Source: a methanogenic archaeon ISO4-H5 (GTDB taxonomy: Archaea; Thermoplasmatota; Thermoplasmata; Methanomassiliicoccales; Methanomethylophilaceae). From it: a stretch of DNA of 64,000 nt. Below, piece after piece: positions 36,630-44,204 of the stretch. The translations under genes and the position numbers were made by a program. The notes under the pieces were generated by a model. That model made no database searches and was not told where the DNA came from. It saw only the letters and a list, made by a program, of their open reading frames with translations. How positions within the stretch are numbered: the first letter of the stretch is position 1; the number at the start of each line of letters is the position of its first letter. Location: NCBI GenBank assembly GCA_001560915.1, contig CP014214.1, positions 248,001 through 312,000 on the forward strand, given 5' to 3'.

Positions 36630-36720
36630 CTAAGGCAGTACGCCATCTGCCGACCTCCAAATCCTTTCCCGGGTCAACCGGTATTTTCTCCATGCTTGGG
36701 GGGCGCCTCCCCCCTCTTTT
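36630..36720 (+). ncRNA. Candidate small RNA between putP and the 36748 gene
   Basis: A TATA-like box GTTTAAATAC at 36601-36610 would place a transcription start near 36632. About 90 bases later a six-pair G/C hairpin (36698-36714) and CTCTTTTT follow. The terminator precedes the next gene by only 28 bases, so it ends some transcript upstream of it. No credible ORF lies inside. The RNA is inferred from promoter and terminator only. Confidence 0.35.
36698..36714 (+). terminator. G/C hairpin plus T run
   Basis: The stem GGGGGG / CCCCCC with loop CGCCT is followed by TCTTTTTAA. It lies upstream of the 36748 start. Confidence 0.6.
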
Positions 36721-36747
36721 TAATACGTATAGGGCGTTATTATCTCC

Positions 36748-37308
36748 ATGGATATCGGATTACCCGAAGTAATGTTATTCGTCGGCGGTTTGCTGTCCAT
36801 CTTTATCGTGCACTTATACCGCAAGGATAAGGATGCCGGCTCATACAAAGGACTGCTGATTTTGGGAGTAATCGTGGGAGTTGTCATGATTGCTCTCGCC
36901 GGAACCAATTATTCCAAATGGCCGTTTTTCGACTCGATTCTGATTATACTTGCCGGATTCGCTCTGGTCATCAGGCCTTTCCGTGACACGGATCTCGCGA
37001 TAATCATCGCTGCCGTTGTAATGGTGGTCACGTACGTATTCCTCGGAACCCTGACCGGGGACCTGGCAGTACTCGGAGAGACCTATCCCAGGATTATCGT
37101 TTCCATCATCGCAGGCGCGTTCGCATTCATGGTACTGAACTTCGTCGAGAAGCTCGCCATGCTCATCGGAAAGATCCTGAACCTTTGGCCCGTGCTGCTG
37201 ATTCTGGGTCTTATCTGTCTGGTCGAGGGAATCCTGATCGTGGCCGGCGGAAAGACCGTCTATGATTATATCCAGGAGTATACTAAAGTAATCGCGATGC
37301 TCATCTGA
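36748..37308 (+). CDS. Polytopic membrane protein of unknown function
   Basis: This 186-residue protein has six predicted membrane helices with short loops (VMLFVGGLLSIFIVHL, LLILGVIVGVVMIALAG, LIILAGFALVI, IIIAAVVMVVTYVFLG, IIVSIIAGAFAFMVLN, LLILGLICLVEGILIVAGG). I do not recognise the family. A TATA-like tract (TTTTTAATACG) lies 15-30 bases upstream of the ATG, so the mRNA may be nearly leaderless. Confidence 0.75.
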   Translation: MDIGLPEVMLFVGGLLSIFIVHLYRKDKDAGSYKGLLILGVIVGVVMIALAGTNYSKWPFFDSILIILAGFALVIRPFRDTDLAIIIAAVVMVVTYVFLGTLTGDLAVLGETYPRIIVSIIAGAFAFMVLNFVEKLAMLIGKILNLWPVLLILGLICLVEGILIVAGGKTVYDYIQEYTKVIAMLI

Positions 37309-37352
37309 GCTATCACGAACATTTAAATGATAGGAGTTAATGGGGACTTGCA

Positions 37353-37454
37353 GGGCCCGTGGCTTAGCCAGGATATAGCGCTGGCCTTCTAAGCCAGACG
37401 CCTCGGGTTCGAAAGTCCCCTAATAAGGAACCGAAAGTCCCGACGGGCCCGCCA
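37353..37454 (+). tRNA. tRNA-Arg (TCT) with a 24-nt intron in the T-loop
   Basis: The acceptor GGGCCCG / CGGGCCC, anticodon stem CTGGC / GCCAG with loop CTTCTAA (anticodon TCT), discriminator G and CCA (37452-37454) are present. The anticodon loop has no intron. The T-loop is interrupted at 37414-37437, between positions 59 and 60. The four-base central helix TTCG / CGAA and two 3-nt bulges (AAA, AGT) form a perfect bulge-helix-bulge. Splicing restores TCGGG-TTCGAAT-CCCGA. Confidence 0.9.
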
Positions 37455-37493
37455 AGAGTCCGTCTGCCGTGAGGCAACAAAAGAGGAAGGATC

Positions 37494-37601
37494 ATGAAGA
37501 GAGGCTCACGCGCCTGGAAGAAACGCGGTAACCAGCGTTGGAAATGGCGCAAGAAGAAAATGAGAAGAAGAAAGAGAGCAGCAAAGATGCGCAAGAAGTG
37601 A
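37494..37601 (+). CDS. Ribosomal protein eL41-like
   Basis: This 35-residue protein is almost entirely Arg, Lys and Trp. Its C-terminal part WRKKKMRRRKRAAKMRKK resembles the single-helix ribosomal protein eL41; the N-terminal MKRGSRAWKKRGNQRWK would be an extension. A good ribosome site GAGGAAGG precedes the ATG. It is sandwiched between intron-containing tRNA-Arg and tRNA-Trp genes. A different tiny basic RNA-binding protein is possible. Confidence 0.6.
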   Translation: MKRGSRAWKKRGNQRWKWRKKKMRRRKRAAKMRKK

Positions 37602-37626
37602 CACTGACGCTCTCAGTGCACTAATT

Positions 37627-37795
37627 GGGGGTTTAGGCTAACCTGGTAGACTAGCGGGCTCCAGTTATGAGCGTGATTTGAATGAGTTTGCTGAGTTATG
37701 ATGAATAACTGGAGCGATGACTCATTAATTTCATGGGAGGTAGCTCCTCCCGTGGTGGAAACCCGCCTATGGGGGTTCAAATCCCTCAGCCCCCA
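37627..37795 (+). tRNA. tRNA-Trp (CCA) with a 96-nt intron
   Basis: The acceptor GGGGGTT / AGCCCCC, anticodon stem GCGGG / CCCGC, anticodon CCA (37661-37663), T-arm GGGGG / CCCTC with TTCAAAT and discriminator A are present; the 3' CCA is not encoded. The intron at 37665-37760 is at the canonical 37/38 site. It contains a box C-like ATGATGA (37698-37704) next to CTGA (37691-37694), as in the haloarchaeal tRNA-Trp intron that guides 2'-O-methylation; that role is inference here. Confidence 0.9.
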
Positions 37796-37901
37796 CCTAA
37801 GCATCTTTACGGCATTCTCTACCCCTTTAGGGGTAAAACAACCCTTTATCACTTTTTTGTGATTTTTTCAATTCAAATATAATCAAGACTATTCACTTCA
37901 C

Positions 37902-38456
37902 ATGAGTATAGTCATTGTCGTATCCTCTCCGCGTGAGGGTGGATTCGGACGCAGAATAGCCGAGAAGGTTGCCGAAGGCATAAACCAGGCAGACAAGAAG
38001 GCGAAGATAGTTCTCCTCAACGATCTCGGGCCGGTGAAACAGTGCCAGAACTGCGAAGCATGCAAGAAGAACGGCTGCCACTGCGTAATCAAGGACGGCA
38101 TCACTCCGCTTCTGGAGGAGATCCGCGAATCGGAAGGGATCGTCCACGTAACTTCCATCAACTTCAACCATGTGAGCGGTCTGTTCAAGACCTACTTCGA
38201 CAGGTACTTCTGTTTCCTCGATGAGAATTCATCATCAACATTCCCTACGGGGAAGAAGGTGGCAACCATCGTCACCGCCGGTGCCGATGATACAGCGGCC
38301 GAGAAGGAGGCTGCGGAGTATCAGAAGATCATGGTACAGCATTTCCTCTGCGAGCCGGTCGGTACTCTGACCTACACTTCGTGGTTCCTGCCGGCGGGCG
38401 AGTTCGCCGATGATTCGGTGCTCGACAGAGCCTTCGAATTAGGCTCGAAATTTTGA
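37902..38456 (+). CDS. Flavodoxin-fold FMN reductase / iron-sulfur flavoprotein-like
   Basis: This 184-residue protein has an N-terminal FMN-binding strand-loop (VIVVSSPREGGFGRRIAEKV). A compact cysteine motif CQNCEACKKNGCHC near residue 49 resembles the Fe-S site of archaeal iron-sulfur flavoproteins. VHVTSINFNHVSGLFKTYFDR, typical of NADPH-dependent FMN reductases, follows. It likely shuttles electrons in oxidative-stress or redox metabolism. The ATG follows an AT-rich promoter. Confidence 0.83.
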   Translation: MSIVIVVSSPREGGFGRRIAEKVAEGINQADKKAKIVLLNDLGPVKQCQNCEACKKNGCHCVIKDGITPLLEEIRESEGIVHVTSINFNHVSGLFKTYFDRYFCFLDENSSSTFPTGKKVATIVTAGADDTAAEKEAAEYQKIMVQHFLCEPVGTLTYTSWFLPAGEFADDSVLDRAFELGSKF

Positions 38457-38473
38457 TTAAACCCGAGTATGAC

Positions 38474-38490
38474 TGATAATCCTTGATTAT
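38474..38490. repeat. Palindromic hairpin at the right end of TnpB copy 2
   Basis: The seven-pair stem GATAATC / GATTATC with loop CTT lies four bases past the stop of the minus-strand tnpB. Subterminal hairpins are typical of IS200/IS605 ends; it may also act as a terminator. Confidence 0.45.
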
Positions 38491-38493
38491 CAA

Positions 38494-39771
38494 TCAAACT
38501 GCAGTGCCGGCACACCCTTCTCCGGGTGCCCGGCTATTCTGCTCCCTTGACAGGAGCACGGATAGCGGGTCTATCCATTCGACACCCATGAGTCCCGCAC
38601 GCTCAAGCATGTTGTAGCAGGAATTCACATCCCTGTCCTCGACATACCTGCAATAGGGGCACACATGCGTCCTGACGCTCAGGTCCTTCGGCACCTTCAT
38701 ACCGCAGGACGAGCATAGTTGGGACGTATCCCTGGGATCCACCAGGATCACTTCGTGACCGGCGCTCGAAGCCTTGTCCGTGATCCTTTTTCTCAGCAGT
38801 CCGATGGATGCGTCGTTGTAACCGTTGGTCATTGCCCTGCTTCTTGAGATCTTGCGCAGGGCTCTGACCGACAGGTCCTCCATCACGATGACGGAGAAGT
38901 TCTTCGCTATTTCCGAAGATATGAGTTCGATGTTGTTCTTTCTGTGGTTGTTTATCTTCTCGTATAGGTGGCTGATCCTGTTTTGAATCTTGCGATACCC
39001 GGGGGAACCGTACAGGGCCCTGCTCAGCTGTCTCTGGAGTTTGGCCAGTTTCTTCTTATACGTCCTAAAGATGTGGTCGTTAGGGTATTTCTTTTTTGTA
39101 GACAGCGCGGCGATGTTACTGACTCCGACATCCACCGCTACCGGCGGGAGGGGAGTTGTATCCTTCACCGGAGGTTCGGTCTCATAGGTGATACAGGCGT
39201 AGTACTGACAGTACGAGCCCATGTCCTTCCTCTTGACGGTGCAGGTCTTCACTCTTCCATCTATTTTCGTGGATTGGTTGTAGCACCTTACGAGACCGGG
39301 CACCTTACCCAATCTGAGGAAACGTCTCTTCTTTCCGTTCCTCTTCTCCGTCACGACGGAGAAATCGATGGGAGTAGGGTAGGTGTACGAGGAGAACGAA
39401 CCCTTGGGGCGGTACCTGGGGAAACGGCCGCTGTCGTTAGATTCTTGCGGATCCGCTTCGGCAGTCGATTCGGCTTTGCGTTCACCCTTGTGCCTCTTGC
39501 TGCTGAGTGTCTTCTCGCAGGCCTCGATCACACGCTTCGACGTGGCATTGAGCGTGGTGGAATATGCATCGCGTATGTATCTGTGGTTGTGCCTCATCTG
39601 AGTTCCGAGCTTGTTCAGATCGAATACGGTCGGAAGGCGGCCTGTCTTGCGATGCACGTTCTTACAGGCGGTGATCATCGAATTGTAGACGAGACGGTTC
39701 GCATCGATATTGTGGTCCACGACCTTCCTCTGCTCCGAGGTGAGTTCGATGCGCATCCTGATCGTCTTCAT
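38494..39771 (-). CDS. tnpB: TnpB-family RNA-guided nuclease (IS200/IS605 OrfB), copy 2
   Basis: This 425-residue protein has an N-terminal OrfB region (MKTIRMRIELTSEQRKVV). RuvC residues are visible in VAVDVGVSN, VMEDLS and DRDVNSCYNML, and the zinc ribbon is CSSCG ... CPYCR. It is very different in sequence from copy 1 at 21950, yet shares its left-end sequence. All catalytic residues appear intact, so activity is possible. No TnpA neighbour. Confidence 0.88.
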   Translation of the reverse strand: MKTIRMRIELTSEQRKVVDHNIDANRLVYNSMITACKNVHRKTGRLPTVFDLNKLGTQMRHNHRYIRDAYSTTLNATSKRVIEACEKTLSSKRHKGERKAESTAEADPQESNDSGRFPRYRPKGSFSSYTYPTPIDFSVVTEKRNGKKRRFLRLGKVPGLVRCYNQSTKIDGRVKTCTVKRKDMGSYCQYYACITYETEPPVKDTTPLPPVAVDVGVSNIAALSTKKKYPNDHIFRTYKKKLAKLQRQLSRALYGSPGYRKIQNRISHLYEKINNHRKNNIELISSEIAKNFSVIVMEDLSVRALRKISRSRAMTNGYNDASIGLLRKRITDKASSAGHEVILVDPRDTSQLCSSCGMKVPKDLSVRTHVCPYCRYVEDRDVNSCYNMLERAGLMGVEWIDPLSVLLSREQNSRAPGEGCAGTAV

Positions 39772-39810
39772 CGGGAATCACTACGATTCCCGGAGTATAT
39801 AAGCTTAAGA

Positions 39811-39859
39811 GGGGGAGGTCGCCGAAAGTACCGAAAGTGACCGAAAGTGACCGAAACTG
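39811..39859 (-). repeat. TnpB left end, copy 2
   Basis: On the minus strand it reads CAGTTTCGGT, two CACTTTCGGT decamers, then ACTTTCGGCGACCTCCCCC. It is the same as 21875-21915 apart from one extra decamer and one substitution. Just outside, TTTCGATA (39865-39872) and TATCGAAA (39890-39897) form an eight-pair hairpin. Confidence 0.75.
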
Positions 39860-40254
39860 ACGTTTTTCGATACTTTTAAGAGAAATCCTTATCGAAACCA
39901 TAATCCAGCACACTCCCTGCATAGCATCCCCGACTGAACCGATGCCCCGACATCTCTTTTCACGGCCGTGCTTCCGTGTTTTCAGGACATTGTTATTGCT
40001 ATTGTTCCCGACCTCGTTCCCACTTACGGTTTACACATACCCAGACAAAGGAAAATCTGCCTTGACCGATAGCTGATTCCCTGATTATCGGTCCTTTTGA
40101 ACATCATCTTGTTCCCATATACGGCTATTCCCCGGTATCAGGTATGAACTGTCATAAGTTCAGAAGAGAAACCTGCTAACTGAGAAAAGGAAACGGTATG
40201 GCAATAACAGTAGGAACCGTGTACTAATTGTCATACTCAAGATTAAAAAAGGAC
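39860..40254. other. Intergenic between TnpB copy 2 and the UPF0210 gene
   Basis: About 400 bases without a supported gene. The left part has the TTTCGATA hairpin. A tiny ORF near 40198 (MAITVGTVY) with a plausible AAAGGAAA site is too short to support. No tRNA or CRISPR pattern is seen. Confidence 0.5.
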
Positions 40255-40278
40255 GGCTGGCACATCTCTGTGCCAGCC
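40255..40278 (-). terminator. Terminator of the UPF0210-ACT operon
   Basis: The eight-pair stem GGCTGGCA / TGCCAGCC is followed on the minus strand by GTCC and six T. It lies two bases past the stop of the UPF0210 gene. Confidence 0.75.
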
Positions 40279-40280
40279 TT

Positions 40281-41645
40281 TCAGTTCTTGAAACTGTGAA
40301 TGGGGGCGGGAATCCTTCCGCCGCGGTTTATGAAGTCGGCGCAGCCGTAGGGGTTGACCGGCATAATCTTGGCGTTGCCGAGCAGACCGCCGAGTTCGAT
40401 CTCGTCGCCGGCCTTCTTGCCGATGACGGGGATGACCCTGACTGCGGTGGTCTTCTGGTTGATCATTCCGATTGCCATCTCGTCGGCGATGATACCTGAG
40501 ATGGTGGAAGCCGAGGTATCTCCGGGGATGGCAATCATGTCGAGACCGACGGAACATACGCAGGTCATTGCCTCGAGCTTCTCGAGGGTGAGGGCGCCGA
40601 TATCGGCGGCCTTGGCCATGGAACTGTCCTCGGTGACGGGGATGAACGCTCCGCTAAGACCTCCGACGTACGAGGAGGCCATAATTCCTCCTTTCTTGAC
40701 CTGGTCGTTGAGGATGGCGAGAGCCGCGGTGGTCCCGGGTGCTCCGCAATATTCCATTCCCATCTCCTGGATGATGTCGGCGATGGAATCTCCGACGGCG
40801 GGAGTGGGAGCCAGTGAGAGGTCGACGATACCGAAGGGTACGTTGAGCCTCTTGGAAGCTTCCTTGGCGACGAGCTGACCGACACGGGTGATCTTGAAAG
40901 CGGTCTTCTTGATGGTCTCGCAGAGGACTTCGAAGTTCTCTCCGTGGATCTTGGTAAGTGCATGCCTGACGACACCGGGTCCGCTGACACCGACGTTGAT
41001 GACGGTGTCTCCCTCGGTCACTCCGTGGAACGCACCTGCCATGAAGGGGTTGTCATCAGTGGGGTTGCAGAACACGACGAGCTTTGCGCAGCCGATCGAA
41101 TCGCGGTCCGCGGTGGCCTTGGCAGTCTCCACCACGATTTCGCCCATGAGCTTTACGGCATCCATGTCGATACCGGTCTTGGTGGAGCCGAGCGAGATGG
41201 AACTGCAGATGTGTTCGGTCTTGGAAAGTGCCTCGGGGATGGATTCGATGAGGAGCCTGTCAGCCTTGCTCATTCCCTTCTGTACAAGGGCGGAGTAGCC
41301 TCCGAGGAAGTTGACGCCGATCTTCTGCGAGGCCTTCTCCAGGGTCTCCGCGATCTTCACGAAATCCTTGGAGGTCTTGCAGGCGCTGGAGCCGACGATG
41401 GCGATAGGGGTCACGGAGACCCTCTTGTTGATGACCGGGATACCAATCTCGAGAGCGATCTCGTCACCCACCTTCACCAGGTCCTTGGCGCAGGTGGTGA
41501 TCTTGTCGTAGATGTTCTGGCACAGCTGATCTAGGTCAGGGGTCATGCAGTCCAGGAGCGAGATGCCCATGGTGATTGTCCTCACATCGAGGTTCTCCGA
41601 TGCGACCATCTGGTTGGTCTCGAGGATCTCTGCGACGTCGAGCAT
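40281..41645 (-). CDS. PFL-family protein, UPF0210 (DUF711)
   Basis: This 454-residue protein matches UPF0210: [65 protein letters not shown], and [16 protein letters not shown]. Members have a pyruvate-formate-lyase-like fold without the glycyl radical, and the function is not established. In bacteria and archaea it is almost always paired with an ACT-domain protein (UPF0237), as it is here. Confidence 0.92.
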   Translation of the reverse strand: MLDVAEILETNQMVASENLDVRTITMGISLLDCMTPDLDQLCQNIYDKITTCAKDLVKVGDEIALEIGIPVINKRVSVTPIAIVGSSACKTSKDFVKIAETLEKASQKIGVNFLGGYSALVQKGMSKADRLLIESIPEALSKTEHICSSISLGSTKTGIDMDAVKLMGEIVVETAKATADRDSIGCAKLVVFCNPTDDNPFMAGAFHGVTEGDTVINVGVSGPGVVRHALTKIHGENFEVLCETIKKTAFKITRVGQLVAKEASKRLNVPFGIVDLSLAPTPAVGDSIADIIQEMGMEYCGAPGTTAALAILNDQVKKGGIMASSYVGGLSGAFIPVTEDSSMAKAADIGALTLEKLEAMTCVCSVGLDMIAIPGDTSASTISGIIADEMAIGMINQKTTAVRVIPVIGKKAGDEIELGGLLGNAKIMPVNPYGCADFINRGGRIPAPIHSFKN

Positions 41646-41650
41646 GGGAA

Positions 41651-41941
41651 TCAAATCCTGTGCATCATGTTGAAGATCTCCGCCTTCTGTGCGGAGACCT
41701 TGCATCCGACCTTCTCACCTACTGCGTCCAGGTCGTTAACCAGGCCGGGAAAGGTCTTCTTGTAGTTCTTCACGTCGACGATCATCATCATGTTGATGTA
41801 GTCCTCGACAGTGGTCATACTGAGGTCGAGGATGTTGATGTCGTTCTCTGCGAAGTATGTGCAGACGGCGGCGATGATACCTGCGTGGTCCTTTCCGACC
41901 AGAGTCACCACGATTTTCGAATCCATGCTGGGGGCGGTCAT
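41651..41941 (-). CDS. ACT-domain protein, UPF0237
   Basis: This 96-residue single ACT domain ([37 protein letters not shown]) ends with a short helix. It precedes the UPF0210 gene by five bases and probably forms the amino-acid-sensing partner of that protein. Confidence 0.92.
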   Translation of the reverse strand: MTAPSMDSKIVVTLVGKDHAGIIAAVCTYFAENDINILDLSMTTVEDYINMMMIVDVKNYKKTFPGLVNDLDAVGEKVGCKVSAQKAEIFNMMHRI

Positions 41942-41968
41942 TTTGGTACTTCCTTTGTTGACTTTTTT

Positions 41969-42964
41969 TCAGCTCCTCATGCTCATGATTGCGATGAGGT
42001 CGCTGAGGATGGCCGAGGCGGTCTCGATCTTTCCTGCACCGCGGCCGGTGATTGTTATTGGTCCTGCCAAATCTGCATCGATCTGGGCGATGTTGAGTGT
42101 TCCGGAGATGCTCAGGGGGTGTCCGATGGGGACCAGACGGGGTGCGACCTCGAGCCTGGTCTCGGTGATCTCTCCGACCAGCCTGATCACCATGTTGTGT
42201 GATTTGGCCTGGGCGATGGCATCGGGGGTTATGCCCGTGATACCGGTGATCTTCACGTCCTTGAAGGCGACATCCCTGTGGAACACCGAGTTGGCGAGGA
42301 TGACGACCTTGGTGGCTGCATCGTATCCTTCGACGTCGTTGGTGGGGTCGGTCTCAGCGTATCCGAGCTGCTGTGCTTCTTTGAGCGCCTGCTCGAAGGG
42401 CTGTCCGTTGTCCATCTTGCTGAGGATGTAGTTGCAGGTACCGTTGAAGATACCGCGGATGGAGGAGATCTTCTCCCCCTTGAGGTTCTCGTGGCAGAGG
42501 TTGATGATGGGCATCGCGCCTCCGACAGAACCCTCGAAGCGGAACTTGCATCCGTTCTTCTTGGCGAGTGCGATAAGGTCGTGGAAGTGAAGTGCCAGGG
42601 GACCCTTGTTGACGGTGATGACGTCCTTTCCGCACTCGAGTGCGTGCCTGATCGTCTTCAGTCCGGTGCCGCCGGTTTCGACGTCGGTGGGGGAGACCTC
42701 GATCAGAAGGTCGTATTTGACTGAGTCCATGACGGCGAGGGCATCGGTGTAGGTCTCGTCGCCCACACCCTTCTTCTCCTGTTTCCTGGCCACGAGCCTG
42801 TCGAGGTCCAGACCCTTCTGGTCGACGGCGAAGGTCTTGGAGTCGATGACTCCGACGACAACGGGCTGCTCCCCGTATTTATCCTCGAAGAAGTCGCGGC
42901 GCCTCTTGATGACCTCTGCGAATCCCTGGCCGACGGTTCCGAATCCGGAAAGGAATACCCTCAT
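41969..42964 (-). CDS. hom: Homoserine dehydrogenase
   Basis: This 331-residue enzyme reduces aspartate semialdehyde to homoserine for threonine and methionine. The Rossmann loop is [13 protein letters not shown] at residues 7-19. [31 protein letters not shown], the catalytic region [15 protein letters not shown] and [11 protein letters not shown] are all present. There is no fused ACT domain; a stand-alone ACT protein is encoded one base upstream. Confidence 0.95.
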   Translation of the reverse strand: MRVFLSGFGTVGQGFAEVIKRRRDFFEDKYGEQPVVVGVIDSKTFAVDQKGLDLDRLVARKQEKKGVGDETYTDALAVMDSVKYDLLIEVSPTDVETGGTGLKTIRHALECGKDVITVNKGPLALHFHDLIALAKKNGCKFRFEGSVGGAMPIINLCHENLKGEKISSIRGIFNGTCNYILSKMDNGQPFEQALKEAQQLGYAETDPTNDVEGYDAATKVVILANSVFHRDVAFKDVKITGITGITPDAIAQAKSHNMVIRLVGEITETRLEVAPRLVPIGHPLSISGTLNIAQIDADLAGPITITGRGAGKIETASAILSDLIAIMSMRS

Positions 42965-42965
42965 C

Positions 42966-43460
42966 TCAGAGCCCCCTGATGTAGATCATGTCGTCTTTCT
43001 CGCTGGCCTCGGCGAAGAACTCGTCGAGCTTGTCGAGGTCCTCCTCGGTGCGCACTTCGGCGGTGATCATGGCGGTGCGCTTGTCCTTGTAGTGGTTGTC
43101 GGAGGAGTAGGCTATGTCGGTGGATTCCAGATGGACTATCTTGGATACCTCGTCGATGAGGTTCTCGATGTAGGTGGCGTTGAAGGCCCCGACCAGCATG
43201 AACTCGCTGGTGAGGGTCTCGTAGACGGAACCGATCTTGGAGATGAAGATGTCCCTGGACTTCCAGATGGATTTGAGTTCGTCGAGCTTCCTGGAGTTCG
43301 CCACCTCGAAGGTAACGCTCACGAGGATCCTCTGGTTGACGATTTTCTCACGGTCGTGCACGACTCCGATGATGTTCCCGTCCACCATGGAGATGGGTTC
43401 GAGGGAGCCCACCAGCTGTCCGGGGAGATCCTTGACGTAAAGCTCTGCGTTCAAATGCAT
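42966..43460 (-). CDS. Two-ACT-domain regulatory protein next to homoserine dehydrogenase
   Basis: This 164-residue protein has two ACT-like units: residues about 3-75 ([32 protein letters not shown]) and 85-160 ([33 protein letters not shown]). Its stop is one base from the hom start, so the two are coupled. It probably gives threonine feedback to Hom in trans. [10 protein letters not shown] at 43460 was chosen as start. Confidence 0.85.
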   Translation of the reverse strand: MHLNAELYVKDLPGQLVGSLEPISMVDGNIIGVVHDREKIVNQRILVSVTFEVANSRKLDELKSIWKSRDIFISKIGSVYETLTSEFMLVGAFNATYIENLIDEVSKIVHLESTDIAYSSDNHYKDKRTAMITAEVRTEEDLDKLDEFFAEASEKDDMIYIRGL

Positions 43461-43633
43461 TCGATCACCTTGTATGAATCCCGCCAATCGTTTTATCTAT
43501 AAATAATAAGGAGGGCGCATGCGTGCCCGCGAGTAGTCCCGCGTTATATTTAGGGAATGAAACCTGTTTCGGGAATGGGATTAAGGCTGTTTTCGTGAAA
43601 CCTTTTAAACCTGTGGAACGAGATTCCAGCACT

Positions 43634-44062
43634 ATGTTTAAGCATATTCTGGTAGCAGTCGACGGAAGTGAGAGCAACAAGGTCGCTGTGGACACCGCGG
43701 TTGCGATGGCCAAGGAGTGCGGTGCCACCCTCACCGCCCTTTCGGTGTTTGATCCCGGAGGATACGGCAACGTGGCTGCCGTGAAGGAGGTCGCTGACGA
43801 AGTGGATTACATGAAGCAGATCTGCGACAACATCCTGGAATATGTGACCGCCAAGGCCACTGAGGCAGGCATCGATTTCGAGACCAAGATAGTGGCCGGA
43901 AACCCTGCCGTGAAGATTGTGGAAGCTACCGCAGATTACGATCTCCTCGTCACCGGAACCCTCGGACGTACCGGTTTCAGCAGGATCGTCATGGGAAGCG
44001 TTGCCGAGAAGGTAGTCAGGCTTTCCAACTGTCCCGTGCTGGTCTGCCGCAACAAGGTTTGA
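43634..44062 (+). CDS. Universal stress protein, UspA family
   Basis: This 142-residue protein begins with ILVAVDGSESNKVA and ends with the ATP-binding GTLGRTGFSRIVMGSVAEKVVRLSNCPVLV, an intact G-2x-G-9x-G(S/T) motif, so it is the ATP-binding type. I chose the ATG at 43634, which is followed directly by the first strand. It is monocistronic, with its own terminator. Confidence 0.92.
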   Translation: MFKHILVAVDGSESNKVAVDTAVAMAKECGATLTALSVFDPGGYGNVAAVKEVADEVDYMKQICDNILEYVTAKATEAGIDFETKIVAGNPAVKIVEATADYDLLVTGTLGRTGFSRIVMGSVAEKVVRLSNCPVLVCRNKV

Positions 44063-44072
44063 TCTTAAAACT

Positions 44073-44098
44073 GGCTGTCTGGGTCTTTTCAGACAGCC
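44073..44098 (+). terminator. Terminator of the UspA gene
   Basis: The nine-pair stem GGCTGTCTG / CAGACAGCC is followed by TTCATTTTCTCTTTTT. Confidence 0.75.
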
Positions 44099-44204
44099 TT
44101 CATTTTCTCTTTTTCCACCCCGGGCTGTATTGACAGATAAGTGTTACGATTTTAGATAATTGTGCTATTAATAGTATGAACGTTTACAGGTATCGGGAAC
44201 GACC

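Larger units (their letters stand above)
36433..36747. other. Intergenic between putP and the 36748 gene
   Basis: This 315-base gap carries the putP promoter at its left, and a TATA-like tract GTTTAAATAC (36601-36610) followed by a strong hairpin terminator (36698-36714). It therefore may hold a small RNA (see separate entry). I see no supported protein gene. Confidence 0.5.

Noticed and set aside
36524-36772. An 82-codon plus-strand ORF upstream of the 36748 membrane protein
   Set aside because: It runs through the G/C hairpin terminator and into the next gene, with unlikely composition; an RNA reading fits better.
40198-40227. Nine-codon ORF MAITVGTVY after a good ribosome-like site
   Set aside because: Far too short to support; may be the decayed 5' end of a gene.
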